Origin: Ganoderma boninense
Lineage: Eukaryota > Basidiomycota > Agaricomycetes > Polyporales > Polyporaceae
Direction: 5' to 3'
Length of the DNA: 64,000 bases
Assembly: GCA_002900995.3 (NCBI GenBank)
Contig: CM035312.1
Location: 2,011,653-2,075,652, forward strand
Each line of letters starts with the position of its first letter. Within the stretch, counting starts at the first letter, position 1. A program made the position numbers and the translations under genes. Under the pieces are notes generated by a model. That model had not been told where the DNA came from and made no database searches. It saw nothing but the letters and a program-made list of their open reading frames with translations. Below are positions 48,939-60,149 of this stretch, one piece after another.

Positions 48939-51495
48939 GTCCCCAAGGAGGGCAGCTCGCCTCGCCGTCGCCGTCGCTGTGGGTTCACGGCAGAATCAGT
49001 CTCAATATATAGGAGAAATTTGGGAGAGGCGTCTCGACGTCAAAAACAAAAACGGATCCACGAATCCCTAGGTTCAAGTCCAAAGGAGAGAAACTTGAAG
49101 GTATGTCAACAAGAGGACGATTGTAAGATAGAACAGGATGACGTACCACCAAGTAGAGCGCAACAGATATTAGCAATGGCGAGTGCTCCTAATGTCAATG
49201 GATATGAAGTTATGCTTGTCTGGTGAAAGGGTGATTCACATTTAGAGATAGCAAAGGTCAAACGTCGTCTACAATACAGGTTGGCTTCGAGACGCACGAT
49301 CCAGAACTCTAGGACATAGTGCATTGAGAAGCACGGAAGCAAACTGTGAAAGTGGCCCTTTCAAATCTCCTTTGCTGTTGGATGTGAAATTGTGACCGGT
49401 AGCTCGCCGTGAACACAAACGGGACGGTACTGCGCGAACAAAGGACATTCGGACCACGCAGAGAGCAGAAGACTGGAGTCACCTATTGTATACCGGAGTC
49501 TGAAGCGTTGCACTCGTATGGATACCGGGTCCAATGTTAATTCTCGGTCTTCATAATCTACTTACAGGCTAGGCTTGTCGAGTCGACGAATAATAGTGCT
49601 CAGACGGGGCCTGAGGTTCAGTTGGGAAGGCGGGTAGCATCGCTGCAAATGTCTCCGCAGCCAAAAGAGCTACGTTTAATCAAGCGATAAAGCTCGTAGC
49701 ATCCAGAAGGACTCCAGGGCGTAAGCTTCAGGCTGTAGCGATGGACTGTGAGAGACAGAGACATGAGTGCATGAGTGGCGGGCCGCAACACGAGGCCACT
49801 GCTGGCCACAGGCAGCCTGACTCGGCCCGAGGATCGCATTCGGACGATCACCTTCGATCACCAGTCATCATCGACCAATCGGAGACGTTGGTGCCACCCC
49901 CGAGCCGCGGCATCGGAACATCCCGGCCGGCGCTCCGAGGCTGCAAATTCAGTAAGTTTGAGTAAGTTCGCTCAGTCCCACCGTCGCCCGTCGCGTTCAT
50001 ACGGTCGTTGCGGTGGATTCAAGTCATCGCCCTCACTGCTGCCTGACTTTGTGATGCACTTCCGCACAGATCAGACCCTCTTTTCATCGATCTTCTCTCG
50101 CGTAAGTCAGAACGCCGCTCTCCTCAGCCCTGGCGCCCACTCGGAGGCGCCTGATCAGGCCTGATCACCGCTGCGGCAGCCTTGTTCTCATCTTGGGCGT
50201 CGGCGCCGCATCTTAACCGCAATGCCGATCGACCCTTTGCCAGCTCATGTTGTGCTGCGCCGCAACATTGGATGCTACGACTATCGATGCACCTCCAGCA
50301 GGACCTCGTCTCCACGGTTACCTGGGATGAATGCTAGTGACAGGCGGAATTCGGTAAGTAAAGTTCGAGCTTGAGCCTTCCCAACGCCGTCTGGCTACAG
50401 ATCATATTTTTGGCTTGCACTGCACCGGTACAGGATCTATTGCAGACCTTGGTCAGGTGCGTGACTCGTATTTGAAAGTCAATCTCCTGCCAGGCTGAGA
50501 ACCTTGTCGTATAGGCTGTCCTCCTCGCTGCCTCATGAACTCTCTACGGAAAGCACGAAAGATAGGCCATGGATTTCAGTCGAACGTTCGACCTCTCAGC
50601 GCCAGACCATGTCACCGAAGTAGTTGGAGAAACCTCCATGAGATCTACAACGGGTGAATTTTCTCGCCCACCTCAGATCAGGTAATGGCTTTCAACGTTG
50701 CAATTGGCTGATCCCTGCCAGTCCGCTTCCATTTCCTCAAGCGTTCTAGACAGCCCGCTTCACCTAGTACCCAAGATGCGGGCGTTGTCGTCGGAGGGCA
50801 TTGCTAGGAGCCGAGACAATGGGAGGTGATTGGGGGGCAGTACCTGGCAGAACCCCGATCTCGTGCCTGTCATAAGCGAGATGAAGTCGGCCGTCGACGC
50901 TTTGCTGGCTGCTTATGCGATCGAGGACAACAGCGGTCGGGTACAACAACCGGGGGCGTGGGCAGAAATATTCCCACCATGCGGTCCCGGGGCAGTGATC
51001 CGCTTTGGAAGAGTCGATGTCCGCCAGATAGTCTGGAAGCGAGAACCTCGAGAACCCTACCCATCCCACCAACATAGGGTTCAAGGGTAGCCAAGGACGT
51101 GTTGCTGGCAAGAGGACAAAAGGTTCAATGTGCCCCGGAATTGTGGGCTGGGTATCGTGGAAACATGTGAGTGGCCGCCGACGCTTGGGTGCGCTGCAGT
51201 CACGCTTAATGTGAGTTTCCTTTTTAGAAGACCCCACCCAGCCCACAGGTCCTGCGCTGAATCCTAGTTCGGGATTACGGCACGTTTTTGATACAGTTTC
51301 CTTTGTCTGGCCGATCGAGGATGAACTGAGACCGTGCGGTCATGAGGCGCGCTGTTTTCCTTCGACCGTCCGCCATTTAAGATCCCTCTACCACGCTTAC
51401 TCTCCTCACGCTCCCCTTCCCCTTCTCATTTCTACGTTTCACGCCCACTGTAGATATTAGCTTTACAACTTCCAATTCTTTCTCATCTTCTTACG
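48939..51495. other. 2.5-kb spacer without a supported gene
   Basis: No coding region or RNA gene was recognised. A minus-strand frame at 50764-51246 has no family and no exon signals. Close to 51380-51495 is the leader of zinc-finger gene 2, with pyrimidine-rich tracts (CTCCCCTTCCCCTTCTC, TTCTTTCTCATCTTCTT) typical of basidiomycete promoters. Confidence 0.45.
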
Positions 51496-53014
51496 ATGCC
51501 TTCCCCTCTCCGCGCCATCTCTTTTTCTCAGGTCTTCGATTTTGCGGCCTACGAAAAAGACACTCGCGACGACAGCGAGGGCCAAGAGGAAACGACACCA
51601 GCCTCAGTTCACAGCATACCCGCCCCTCCATCTTGCGACTCGCTTCTCAACGTTTCCCTCGCGCAGGAGGACCCCATCGAGGCCGCCTCCTTGGACCTCC
51701 AACTGGCTCTCCTGCACGACATCCAGAACCTCATGGACCGTGACGGGATCGCGCCGACGCCATGCAGCGCAGAACAGGCTGCGCCTCCTCTCCATGGTTT
51801 GTTCTACCAGGAGGAGGAGAGCACTCCCGTGGCTTGCCTCCGTCGAGCGAGCACAGACCAAGTGCTCGACGCCCCACCGAGTCCGACCGCCGGCCCCTCG
51901 CAGAGCCGTACCTTGCGCGCACTGCAGCGGATCGACTCGAGCTTCGGCTCTGAGTTCGACGGCTCCGATGCCGATGTATACGGCGATTCGGAGAGGGAGG
52001 AGGATTCCGTCCTGTCGGGGGACGACGGTGAGGAGGAGGGCCTGGAGCCCTTCGAGGAGCTGCCGTGCGACGAGGACGACGGCGAAGACGTGGAAGGTAC
52101 TCCCTCCGAGTCGGGCGAACAGGCATTTGAGGAGGAAGGACCGGAGGATGGCGCTGAGCCGCAGGGCGGCAACAGCTTGGGTGAGGGCGTGGCCGTCGAC
52201 GAGGTGCGTTTTGTGTCTTCATTGTTCCTGTGGCCCGATGACCAACGTTATTGCGTAGGCCACCGAGGACGTCTCCCAGGATGTCCCTCCACCCCCGTCC
52301 CCATGTCCGGCCCTTCCTTTGGCTTGCGACGCTCCACTCGCGTCCGCACTCGCCCCGCGCCATTCACGCCTCCCCCTCCGCCGTCGCCGCCAAAGAAGGT
52401 CAAGGGCAAGGGCAAGGCGAAGGCCGTCGCGCGCGAGCCCCGTTCCCCCGCCCCTTCCAAGCGCGCGTCGGGCAAGCGCGCGCGGTCCCCGTCCTCAGGC
52501 GACTCCGCGGACGCGCCGTCCGGCTCTTCCTCCCGCCCCTCCAAGCGCCATCGACCCTCCCCTGCACAAATACAAGAAGCGTACGTCCTCCCGGAGGGCG
52601 TGCCAACGGACGTCCAGTGTGCCGTTGCCGGGTGCGAGGAGATGCTCTCGCTTCACAACGTGGCGGCTCTGTCGAAGCACTTCAACACGCACTACTCTAA
52701 GGCGGAGAAGCATACCAAGGTTCGTCCACCTGTGCCATGCCGGTGGGGTGAGTGCAACACGATCGCGGCACACGCGGATGTGGTCCGCCATGTGAAGGAG
52801 TCTCATCTGCACCTCCGCGTGCGGTGCGATCGTTGTGGGGAGACCTTTGCCCGGCATGATGTAGCCACGCGGCACAAGGAAACCGCTTGTGTGAGTACCC
52901 GTAGGGCTTGTGTTGTGCGTTTGGGTCGTGATCGCTGACTATGGGTTGTACGGCAAGCAGAAGGGGCCAAGGCTGGGGTCGGACTCCAAGAAGGGGGAGG
53001 AAAGGCAGAAGTGA
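51496..53014 (+). CDS. Zinc-finger protein 2 (C2H2, C2H2, C2HC)
   Basis: A 482-residue protein from two exons: 51496-52890 and 52961-53014. The N-terminal half is acidic (EPFEELPCDEDDGEDVEG, EQAFEEEGPEDGAEPQGG). A WPDDQRYCVGHRGRLPG segment, then a Pro-rich basic part (RRSTRVRTR, PPKKVKGKGKAKAVAR, SKRHRPSP) would give NLS and DNA-backbone contacts. Three fingers end the protein: C-x4-C-x14-H-x3-H, C-x4-C-x11-H-x4-H (CRWGEC start shared with gene 1) and C-x2-C-x12-H-x4-C (CDRCGETFARHDVATRHKET then C). The last intron sits right after the final Cys, as in gene 1. A decayed inverted copy lies at 46.8-47.9 kb. Probably a transcription regulator; targets unknown. Confidence 0.82.
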
Positions 53015-53047
53015 GCTTCTGCTCACGCACGTCGCGGTTCGAGGCTT

Positions 53048-53218
53048 CTGTTTGCTTGGTATTATCGCTCGCTTTTGATTATGTTGTTTGCTCTTGGTGA
53101 TATCGCTTGTTTAATATGATACCCCTCGCATTAGGTTATACCACTCCCCTGGGATTATATCGCGCTCACGTTAGATTATCATTTCCACGTTACATTATCG
53201 GTTCACGTCACATTATGC
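53048..53218 (+). repeat. Decayed 19-bp tandem repeat, nine units
   Basis: Nine consecutive 19-base units can be cut without gaps; most end in ATTATC, GATATC, TATACC or a close variant (for example ACTCCCCTGGGATTATATC, GCGCTCACGTTAGATTATC, ATTTCCACGTTACATTATC). It starts 33 bases after the stop codon of zinc-finger gene 2, so it probably lies in that gene's 3' UTR. Confidence 0.65.
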
Positions 53219-53735
53219 ATCCTCACGACATCTCTATGTGCTTCTACCCTTTGTATTGTACTGTATAATGCCACTAATCGGAGCGTGGTTGAACGGATGT
53301 CTTGGGACTCAGTGCATGGCCATTCGTCAGCTGCTGCCTCTTGCTGCCTATGAGACGGCAGGATTGCATTGTCTGAATGCTCCGCACACCCACGAGTCTC
53401 TAACGATCCACGGTCGCAAGAAGCTGGAGAAGTCTATCACGAGATCAAGAAGTGTATTCGCATATTGTACTAGTAGTCCTGGGACAACGTATATTCGCAC
53501 ACATTGCGGCGTATGGATGTGGGTCTTCGGTTACAGATACAGGACGAGTCGATGCGCAGGGTGTAGCGAAACAATTGGGAAAATGGTAGAGATGCGGAGG
53601 ATGTATACAGGACAACTGAGACTGATATCCTGTAGTATGATGGAATAGAGAAGGATGCGATGAGGAGTCCAAGAGGAGGGTGCACAAGTCATCTATAAGG
53701 AAGGATAGGGATGGAGATTGGGAAATGTCTACGCA

Positions 53736-54272
53736 CTAAATCGCCTGCATCAGCACTCGACAGCTATATGATGCGCGAGACAGAACGCACCTGTCGCACA
53801 CCATTCGGTCGTATGAGGTACGCGCTGGTTCGGGGACCTCGGGGTGGGCATGGCCGTGTGGCTCAGGAGCGACCATCGCCATAAACTCCTGAGGCGACGT
53901 TATGGTGAACGGATCCTGCGAAACAGGGGCGGGACGGCCATCTATGTGGCCGTACGATGGGGTTGGCTTTGTCGCGTTCCGTCGCTTCAGCGCGGGACGC
54001 TTTGGACGGCGCGAAGGCTTGGACGGCGTGTCGGGCGCGTCGTCTCGCGCGGGGAGGGGACCGAAGCTCACGCGACGGACACCGCGAGCCACAGCTCGGT
54101 TATGCCTTTGTGGACCCCACGGTACGGAGTTCTCGTCTCGTTTGGGACGCGATGGAGTTTGTGGAATGAGTGGTGCATGGATGGATGTGAGAAGAGGGTC
54201 GACGGGACCAGGCGCGGTGGTTGAGGGTGGGGGTGGAGGAGGGGCCATGAGGACTGTGCTATTGAAGGACAT
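53736..54272 (-). CDS. Pro-rich basic hypothetical protein
   Basis: MSFNSTVLMAPPPPPPSTTA starts at 54272. The protein is Pro-rich, then basic (PSRPKRDENSVPW, KPSRRPKRPALKRRNA, likely NLS), then DPFTITSPQEFMAMVAPEP and a Cys pair near the end (MVCDRC). No family is recognised. A GTGCGT donor follows VCDR at about 53790, so the last codons may come from a small downstream exon instead of the read-through end at 53736. Its place inside the zinc-finger cluster is the only context. Confidence 0.45.
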   Translation of the reverse strand: MSFNSTVLMAPPPPPPSTTAPGPVDPLLTSIHAPLIPQTPSRPKRDENSVPWGPQRHNRAVARGVRRVSFGPLPARDDAPDTPSKPSRRPKRPALKRRNATKPTPSYGHIDGRPAPVSQDPFTITSPQEFMAMVAPEPHGHAHPEVPEPARTSYDRMVCDRCVLSRASYSCRVLMQAI

Positions 54273-55651
54273 GACGATTGTTTCAGTCACAAAGTAGAAG
54301 CGAGTAGAGTGTGGGGCAATGTTGTGAGCCGGGATGAACCAAGTTGGTTGTGGTTGAATGCAGAGGGGCATCCGGAAAGCCGAACGTGAACGCGCGCTAA
54401 CACGTGCCTCGTGTCGCCCTGAGATGCGCTTTCTCCTTCCATCTCCACCACTTCAAACGAACGCCATTTGCCTCAATATTGGCCACATCCTTTTCAATTC
54501 CGCAATGGACACTTTATGGATAGAACGCCATAGACAACATCACATGTTTCGGCTGTAAGCGAATCACTCCACAGCAATCGTAGTTTTGCTCACCACAGGA
54601 TTAGGACATGAGATTCAGTCAAAGGACGTTCCGAAGTGGAGATTCGAAGGCTATTGACGTAGAAGAAAGCAAATACAGGTGCAGTGAAGGAAGGTCAACA
54701 GCGCCTTGAATGGCTAGTCATTCGTGCTGACTTGGGCTTGTCCTAGATGCATTCTTGAGGACAGAGATATGAACACACCTGTCTTTCTGGAAACGGTATA
54801 TATCTTGCTCATGAAGCTCTCAGAGTTGAAACAGTGCAATATCGAATAGGACGCATACATGTTCTTCTGCTCCCAAGCTGAGAGGTAAGCCCGCTCGCGT
54901 CCTCTCAATGTCAAAAGACCTTACTCTCATACTAAGTTCGGTAATCACTTGGTATGAGAGCAAGGCTCAAGTACTGCAAGATCGGACATGGTAGAGGGAA
55001 ATGTGAGGCCGGAGGGGGAGGCCATGGTCCCGACCTCAGCCGGACTGCAGCTGGGCAATGACCATTCCTCTCGCCGACGACCCAGAAGAGATCCTCATGT
55101 ACGGTCAAGCTATGCGCATTCAACGAGGCGTATCATGAACTATGGAACTTACCATGCTTTGAAGCTCCCGTGCGTCCCAAAGGTTCCAACTTGAGCTACC
55201 GGCCCATGGATGTCGAACAGCCTGCGAAGATGGCGCCCTGGTACGATGGGAAGCATGCGGTGCGACAGCGAGAGGAGATCAGAGACATACAAGCCGTATG
55301 ACTGCGCTGGTCGAAGCGGGGTCGCTTTGCAGTAATTGGCGTGTGCGAGGAGTGGCCCACTGCAAGACGAGGCTGGCAACAGCGGGCATTGCTGTGACGT
55401 CACGCAGACCCCGGACACCGGGCGATGTGTGTCCAGGCGGGCGCTTCCTGAACGTAGCCCAACAGCACAGCATCGATCGCCGCTGGCAGTTGGCAGGGCC
55501 TCCCGCGCTCTCCCGCGTCGCTGCAATCACGCTTCGCCTACTTATCCTTCTTCATCACTTCGCACGCCAGGCAAGTAACCACTCCCGCCCTTTGCGATCT
55601 CCCCATTCTCACTCAGAGCCAACTTCCAGATAGCCTCGAGATAGCCACGAA
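54273..55651. other. 1.4-kb spacer without a supported gene
   Basis: Nothing recognisable on either strand; short frames have no exon signals. The last ~100 bases (ACTTATCCTTCTTCATCACTT and following) look like the EFM7 promoter and leader. Confidence 0.45.
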
Positions 55652-56767
55652 ATGGCAAGCGCAGACACAGAATCCGATGACGGAATGGGTCTCGGTGATG
55701 TCTTCACTGTCAGTATTATCTCCCTTGGCTGCGTCACCAATCTCACCTTCCGGATAACGTTCTCCAGGAGCCTCCGAGACCACCGACTCCGGAACCCAAA
55801 TTGGTCACTTATCACCGCGAATGCGTCTTGGATCGCACCGGATGGTCAAAAATTGACCTGACCTTAGTGGGCTCACATCCCCTATGGGCGCATTATCTGT
55901 AAGTTGGCCGATCATCACAGATGAAGGAGCCACACTCAAGTTTTCGTTCAGATGGAACGCATCAGTGGCTTTCGCCTCTTTTCTCGACCAGCCTGAGCAC
56001 CAGAACTTGTATCAAGGTCGTACTGTCCTCGAGCTCGGTGCAGGTAGTGGGCTTCCGAGCATCGTCGTCGCGAAAAACGGCGCAGAAAAGGCGCGTTCAT
56101 CTATGCCATTCCACCAAACATGGATTCTGATTCCAAGCTTCAGGTCGTCGTCACCGACTACCCAGACCAACCGTTGATTGATAATATATCTTCCAACGTA
56201 GAACAAAATATCGAGGGGACAGTCCGTGAGCGGGTTGTAGTACAGGTGGGCTGCATCGTACTAAACGCCACGTCCTCCGAGTCACCAGTTGACTTTAGGG
56301 CTACATCTGGGGACATCCGGTAGCACCTTTGCTTGAGCATCTACCAAACAATCAGCCTGACCGCAGGTTCGACCTCATGATCCTCTCTGATCTCATATTC
56401 AACCATTCACAAGTGAGTCCTCCCGTGATCTCCTCGCCATGCCTCTCACAGCTCGAATAGCACGATGCGATGCTCAAAACGTGCGACCTCGCCCTCGCGA
56501 AGTCAAAAGAGGCTTGCGTTCTGGTCTTCTATTCGCACCATCGACCGCATCTCGCCCATCGTGACATGGAGTTCTTTGCCAAAGCGCGTGAACGAGGCTG
56601 GACATGCGAGGAAATCCTAACGCGTAAATTTGAAGTGCGTTGTACACGCTGCACCTCACGATCATGCATGTATACTAACTTGGTCATGATAGCCCATGTT
56701 CGCGGACGATCCGGGCGATGAAGAAGTACGGGCTACTGTGCACGGGTGGCGGTTGATCCGCGGATAG
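55652..56767 (+). CDS. efm7: EFM7-like protein methyltransferase
   Basis: Yeast Efm7 (Nnt1) trimethylates the N-terminal Gly and the adjacent Lys of elongation factor eEF1A. MASADTESDDGMGLGDVFT starts at 55652. A short intron joins EPPRPPTPEPKLVTYHREC, the conserved Pro-rich lead of this family, then DLTLVGSHPLWAHYL|WNASVAFASFLDQ. The SAM-binding motif I is TVLELGAGSGLPSIVVAKNG; post I is VVVTDYPDQPLIDNI. Further exons give GHPVAPLLEHLPNN, FDLMILSDLIFNHSQ (motif with the DLIFNH signature), ACVLVFYSHHRPHL, FFAKARERGWTCEEI and GWRLIRG at the stop 56765-56767. All introns are short and in phase. Complete and probably active. Confidence 0.9.
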
Positions 56768-57229
56768 TCATGGTTGGTCAGCAACGTTTTTACTATCATA
56801 ATGGATGTAACATGGTGCTACCCTCGGTCATGAGTTGGATCGCGAACACTTCAATACCAGCAATGTCACAGGCGCGAGGATAACATTGATAACGCTACAG
56901 AGAACCAAAAATGCTACAGTGGGTGGTCAGTACACGATAACGAGGTACACAAGGATAACAAGATACAGGAAGCATGTATGAGAGATGGATGAGAACTATG
57001 CGAGTCGATGCTGGAGTACAGTATAGAGTCCGGTGGTCCAAAGATAAAGCAGAAGTACAACAAGGAAAAGTCGAGGCAGGCTGGCGAGTAGCAAGATAGC
57101 ATAAGCGGATAAGTCAAGGACGCGAGGGAGATAGAGCACAAAGACTTCGGTAGGGGACTAGCAAGAAACAAAGCACGAAAACTGTACTGTTATGGAGGTA
57201 AGATTGTGTCGTGAGGGCGAGCAAAACGT
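56768..57229. other. Convergent spacer
   Basis: These 462 bases lie between the EFM7 stop and the stop of zinc-finger gene 3. AT-richer, with no gene or repeat seen. Confidence 0.45.
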
Positions 57230-59106
57230 CTACCGCTTCCTCCTCTTGGGCCCGCGCGCCTTGCCCTTGCCCTTGCGGTCAGCCTTGGTCGGAACCCAGT
57301 CCGAATGGTCACGGGTGTCATCGTCGGATTCGGAAACTTCCTCCGGAGCGGCCTCCCATTCTTCCTCCTCCATGCATCGGCGAGAACGCTTCCGCTTCTG
57401 AGACGGCCCGGCCTCAGGCTGCTCCGGCGACGCGCGTGTGCGGGACCGACGCTTCTTTGACTCAACACTGTCGGGAGCTGGCTGCGTCTGCTGCGTGGAG
57501 GGCCCAGCCTCCGGTTGCCCATTCGCTGCACACAAAGTCAGACACGGAAGTCCACACGAAACAAGTGCACGTATAGTACTCACACTCGCCCCTTGCATGC
57601 GTTGGAATGTTTTCGCAACTGTCGCGCATGTGTCGGAAGAGGGAGTCCGAACGAGCTATGGGTGCGCACGGGCAGAACGGACACTGGTGCTTCACCCCCC
57701 AGTGCTCCTCGCCCAAGTGCCGCCCAAATCCGACTTGCCCGTTTGCACTTCTTCGTGCAGCCCGGCCAAGGACAAGCGATTAGGCCGTTTCGCTTGCGGA
57801 ATGTGCGTCTTCGTGAAGTGTGTCCTCGCATCGCTGATCTCCCCGTGGGAGAAACGCGCGCCACACGGCCTCCCGTCTGGTCTGCGCACCTTGCACTCGA
57901 CAACAACATCCGGATCGATGATAGACCGCTCGGAGAGGAAGGCGGTTTTCTTGGCCTTTGACCATGTTGCCACTTCCTCCCGCGTGATGTCCTCTGTCCG
58001 AGGGAACGTGAAGGAAGGCTCAGCCCCCTCCCGCTCCCCGCGGCTCGGCGGTCGTGCCACAGGTGCCGGATCGGGCACGAAGACAGCGTCGTCTTCGCCA
58101 CCGAGATCCTGTGTCGGACTTGAGACAAAATTCGGGCTTTTGTAACAGGAACCATAGGAATCTCGTGATGAGCAGGAGACTAAAGGAGGGGGAAAATACA
58201 GACTTACATGGCGTCTACCGACGGAGGGACTGTGCTCCGAAGGGCATCACCATCTACTACATCCTCGAGGCTATGTTCGCGTAATGAGCAACGGGAAAAG
58301 ATGAGGAACGGCATATGTCACGCACATCGATGTAGCACATTTGTCTCTGCAATCCACTGCAATGCCACACTCAAGCGAAGCATGGTCGTCATCGTTGTCA
58401 TCGTTGTCGTTGTCATCGTCGTCCTCGTCACCGTCGTCTCCGTCGTCGCTGTCCTCTTCCCCCTCATAATCGTCACAATCGTCGTCCTCATCCTCACCGT
58501 CATCCTCGAAGGCAAGCTCAGATGCTTCTTCGTCGACGTTCTCGTGGTCCTCCGGCTTGGAACCGTAGGCGGCTACCAGGTCCTCCAGATCTTCGTCGGA
58601 ACTGGACCACTCAGCGTCATCTTCGTCGTCGGACTGTGGCTCGGGGCTTAGGCACTCGTCTTCCACAGAGAAGCGAGATGTGGAAGAGAGACCCACCTCG
58701 GTAGCGCGAGATTTGACGGGCGAGGGAGCGGCATGAAGGACGTTACTGACGTCCCTCCCGAATTCCGCGCGAGTCGACCGGAGGGGATCGGCTGCCTTCA
58801 TGATTGAAGGCCCGTCCTCCAGCCAGTCCTCCCCCAGCGCCCACGGATCATCGTAGCCCACGAAACCCCACCCATCCTCTCCGAGCAGGGTGTCTTCAAT
58901 CGGACCCTTTGAGCTCGTCAGAAAAGGGACCGATCGCACATAACAGATCTCAAGTGCACACTCGCCTCCGGGTCGAATTCCAGCGCTCTCTCAGCGGCCG
59001 AATCATTGTGCAACAGACTGTTGTCGAACGGTTCGTCCCAGTGCGACCTGGAAATGGCGTGGAGACGGTCGGGAGAAGAGGGGGCGGAAAATGAGTGGGA
59101 GGCCAT
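57230..59106 (-). CDS. Zinc-finger protein 3, with two frameshifts inside the fingers
   Basis: MASHSFSAPSSPDRLHAISR begins at 59106. The first intron has a GC donor (GCGAGT) where its 48-kb paralog has GTGAGT. GPIEDTLLGEDGWGFVGYDD, the shared acidic region (SRFSVEDECLSPEPQSDDED) and a pure Asp/Glu tract follow. Later exons give VFVPDPAPVARPPSRGERE, then the fingers: C-x9-C-x14-H-x4-H, a second C-x4-C finger (CPWPGCTKKC…GRHLGEEH) and a C-x2-C-x13-H-x4-C third (CPFCPCAPIARSDSLFRHMR, DSC). Finger 1, the first half of finger 2 and the rest read in three successive frames, so two 1-nt shifts lie within about 60 bases (near 57790 and 57730). The C-terminal exon is basic (KKRRSRTR, KGKGKARGPKRRKR, NLS) and stops at 57230. 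Pseudogene or sequence error is open. Confidence 0.65.
58385..58507. repeat. Asp/Glu-coding trinucleotide tract
   Basis: A low-complexity stretch of GTC, ATC and CTC triplets on the plus strand codes on the minus strand for a near-pure Asp/Glu run in zinc-finger protein 3. The paralog at 48 kb stops where this tract begins, so replication slippage here may have shaped the difference. Confidence 0.6.
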
Positions 59107-60149
59107 TGTAACGGAGAGTTTGCGAGAGAGGGGAGGAACTGAAGATGGAGAAGTGCAAGTGGGGAGGCAGAGCGCCAGACGAGACTCGAACTTGAACGAA
59201 CGACGCGGCACGGCACAAAACAATGGCAAACTCAACCTGTGTGACCGGCGCCGTCCCCCGTTTTCTTTGGTTCGTCGAGACCCCAGATCCCCTGGGTCTG
59301 TACGTCAATTCACCCCATGCCCTCCCTCCCTCCCATCTGGGAGCAGCCAAAATGCCCGACGGTCAGGATATCTCTGCAACGAAGTTGCACTCATTGTGCA
59401 CCGACAGTCATTGTATTCACTAGCTCGCCTGAGGTGGCCGAGTCAATGACACGAGCGCCCGCCCCTTCCAAACCCGCGCTTCGTGGAAGCCTCCTGATTC
59501 GAGCACAATAGACTCGCTATTGGTTCCTCGATCCTTTGTCCCATTACGCCGCCATGATGAGCTCTGCCCCCAACCACAGCGGAAGACTGGGCCCTTCGCC
59601 GACGGCCTGCCCGGGGGTCATCCCTGTCACGCTGCCAACACGTCCGAGTGACTGTTGAATTCAACATACACTCGTCGCGCCGAAAGACGCCGTTTTATCC
59701 TCCCTACTTCGCGCCACATCTCCTACCCTGACGTCTATGCGCCCGAACAACATGGCATCACGCGAGGCAAGGTTCGAACGTCGCGCATGAACCACCCACC
59801 CTTCTCCCCCAACAAATCAACAGCTCTGTACCTGGGGCGGCATCGACGTCATTGAATACTGCTGCACTCACCTAATATTCCTGCCTGGATCTAAAGGCAC
59901 GCCGAAGGAGGAAGGACTACCCGTCGCGTGACATGATCCATCTGGTACGCGTTCGTGGTTGGTTGTAATCGCCACCCATGTTAGAGAAACACCTGCCTAA
60001 CGAAAGAATCATCAGTAACCTACGTACCTTCATGGAAACATTTCCGCCACCGAGAAATTCGTGAGTGAGACACTCCCAACAGAGGTTGTCGATTTGGGCA
60101 TTAACATACTGCTGTTTGACCTACTCTTGGGACCCACCTTTCCCTTCGT

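Noticed and set aside
49060..49085. GGTTCAAGTCC word resembling a tRNA T-loop
   Set aside because: No matching acceptor, D or anticodon stems lie upstream; not a tRNA.
52204..52258. Possible 55-nt intron in zinc-finger gene 2 (GTGCGT to GCGTAG)
   Set aside because: Removing it would shift the frame and lose the basic and finger regions, while the unspliced frame is open to the last finger. The decayed 47-kb copy has a stop here, so the idea was considered.
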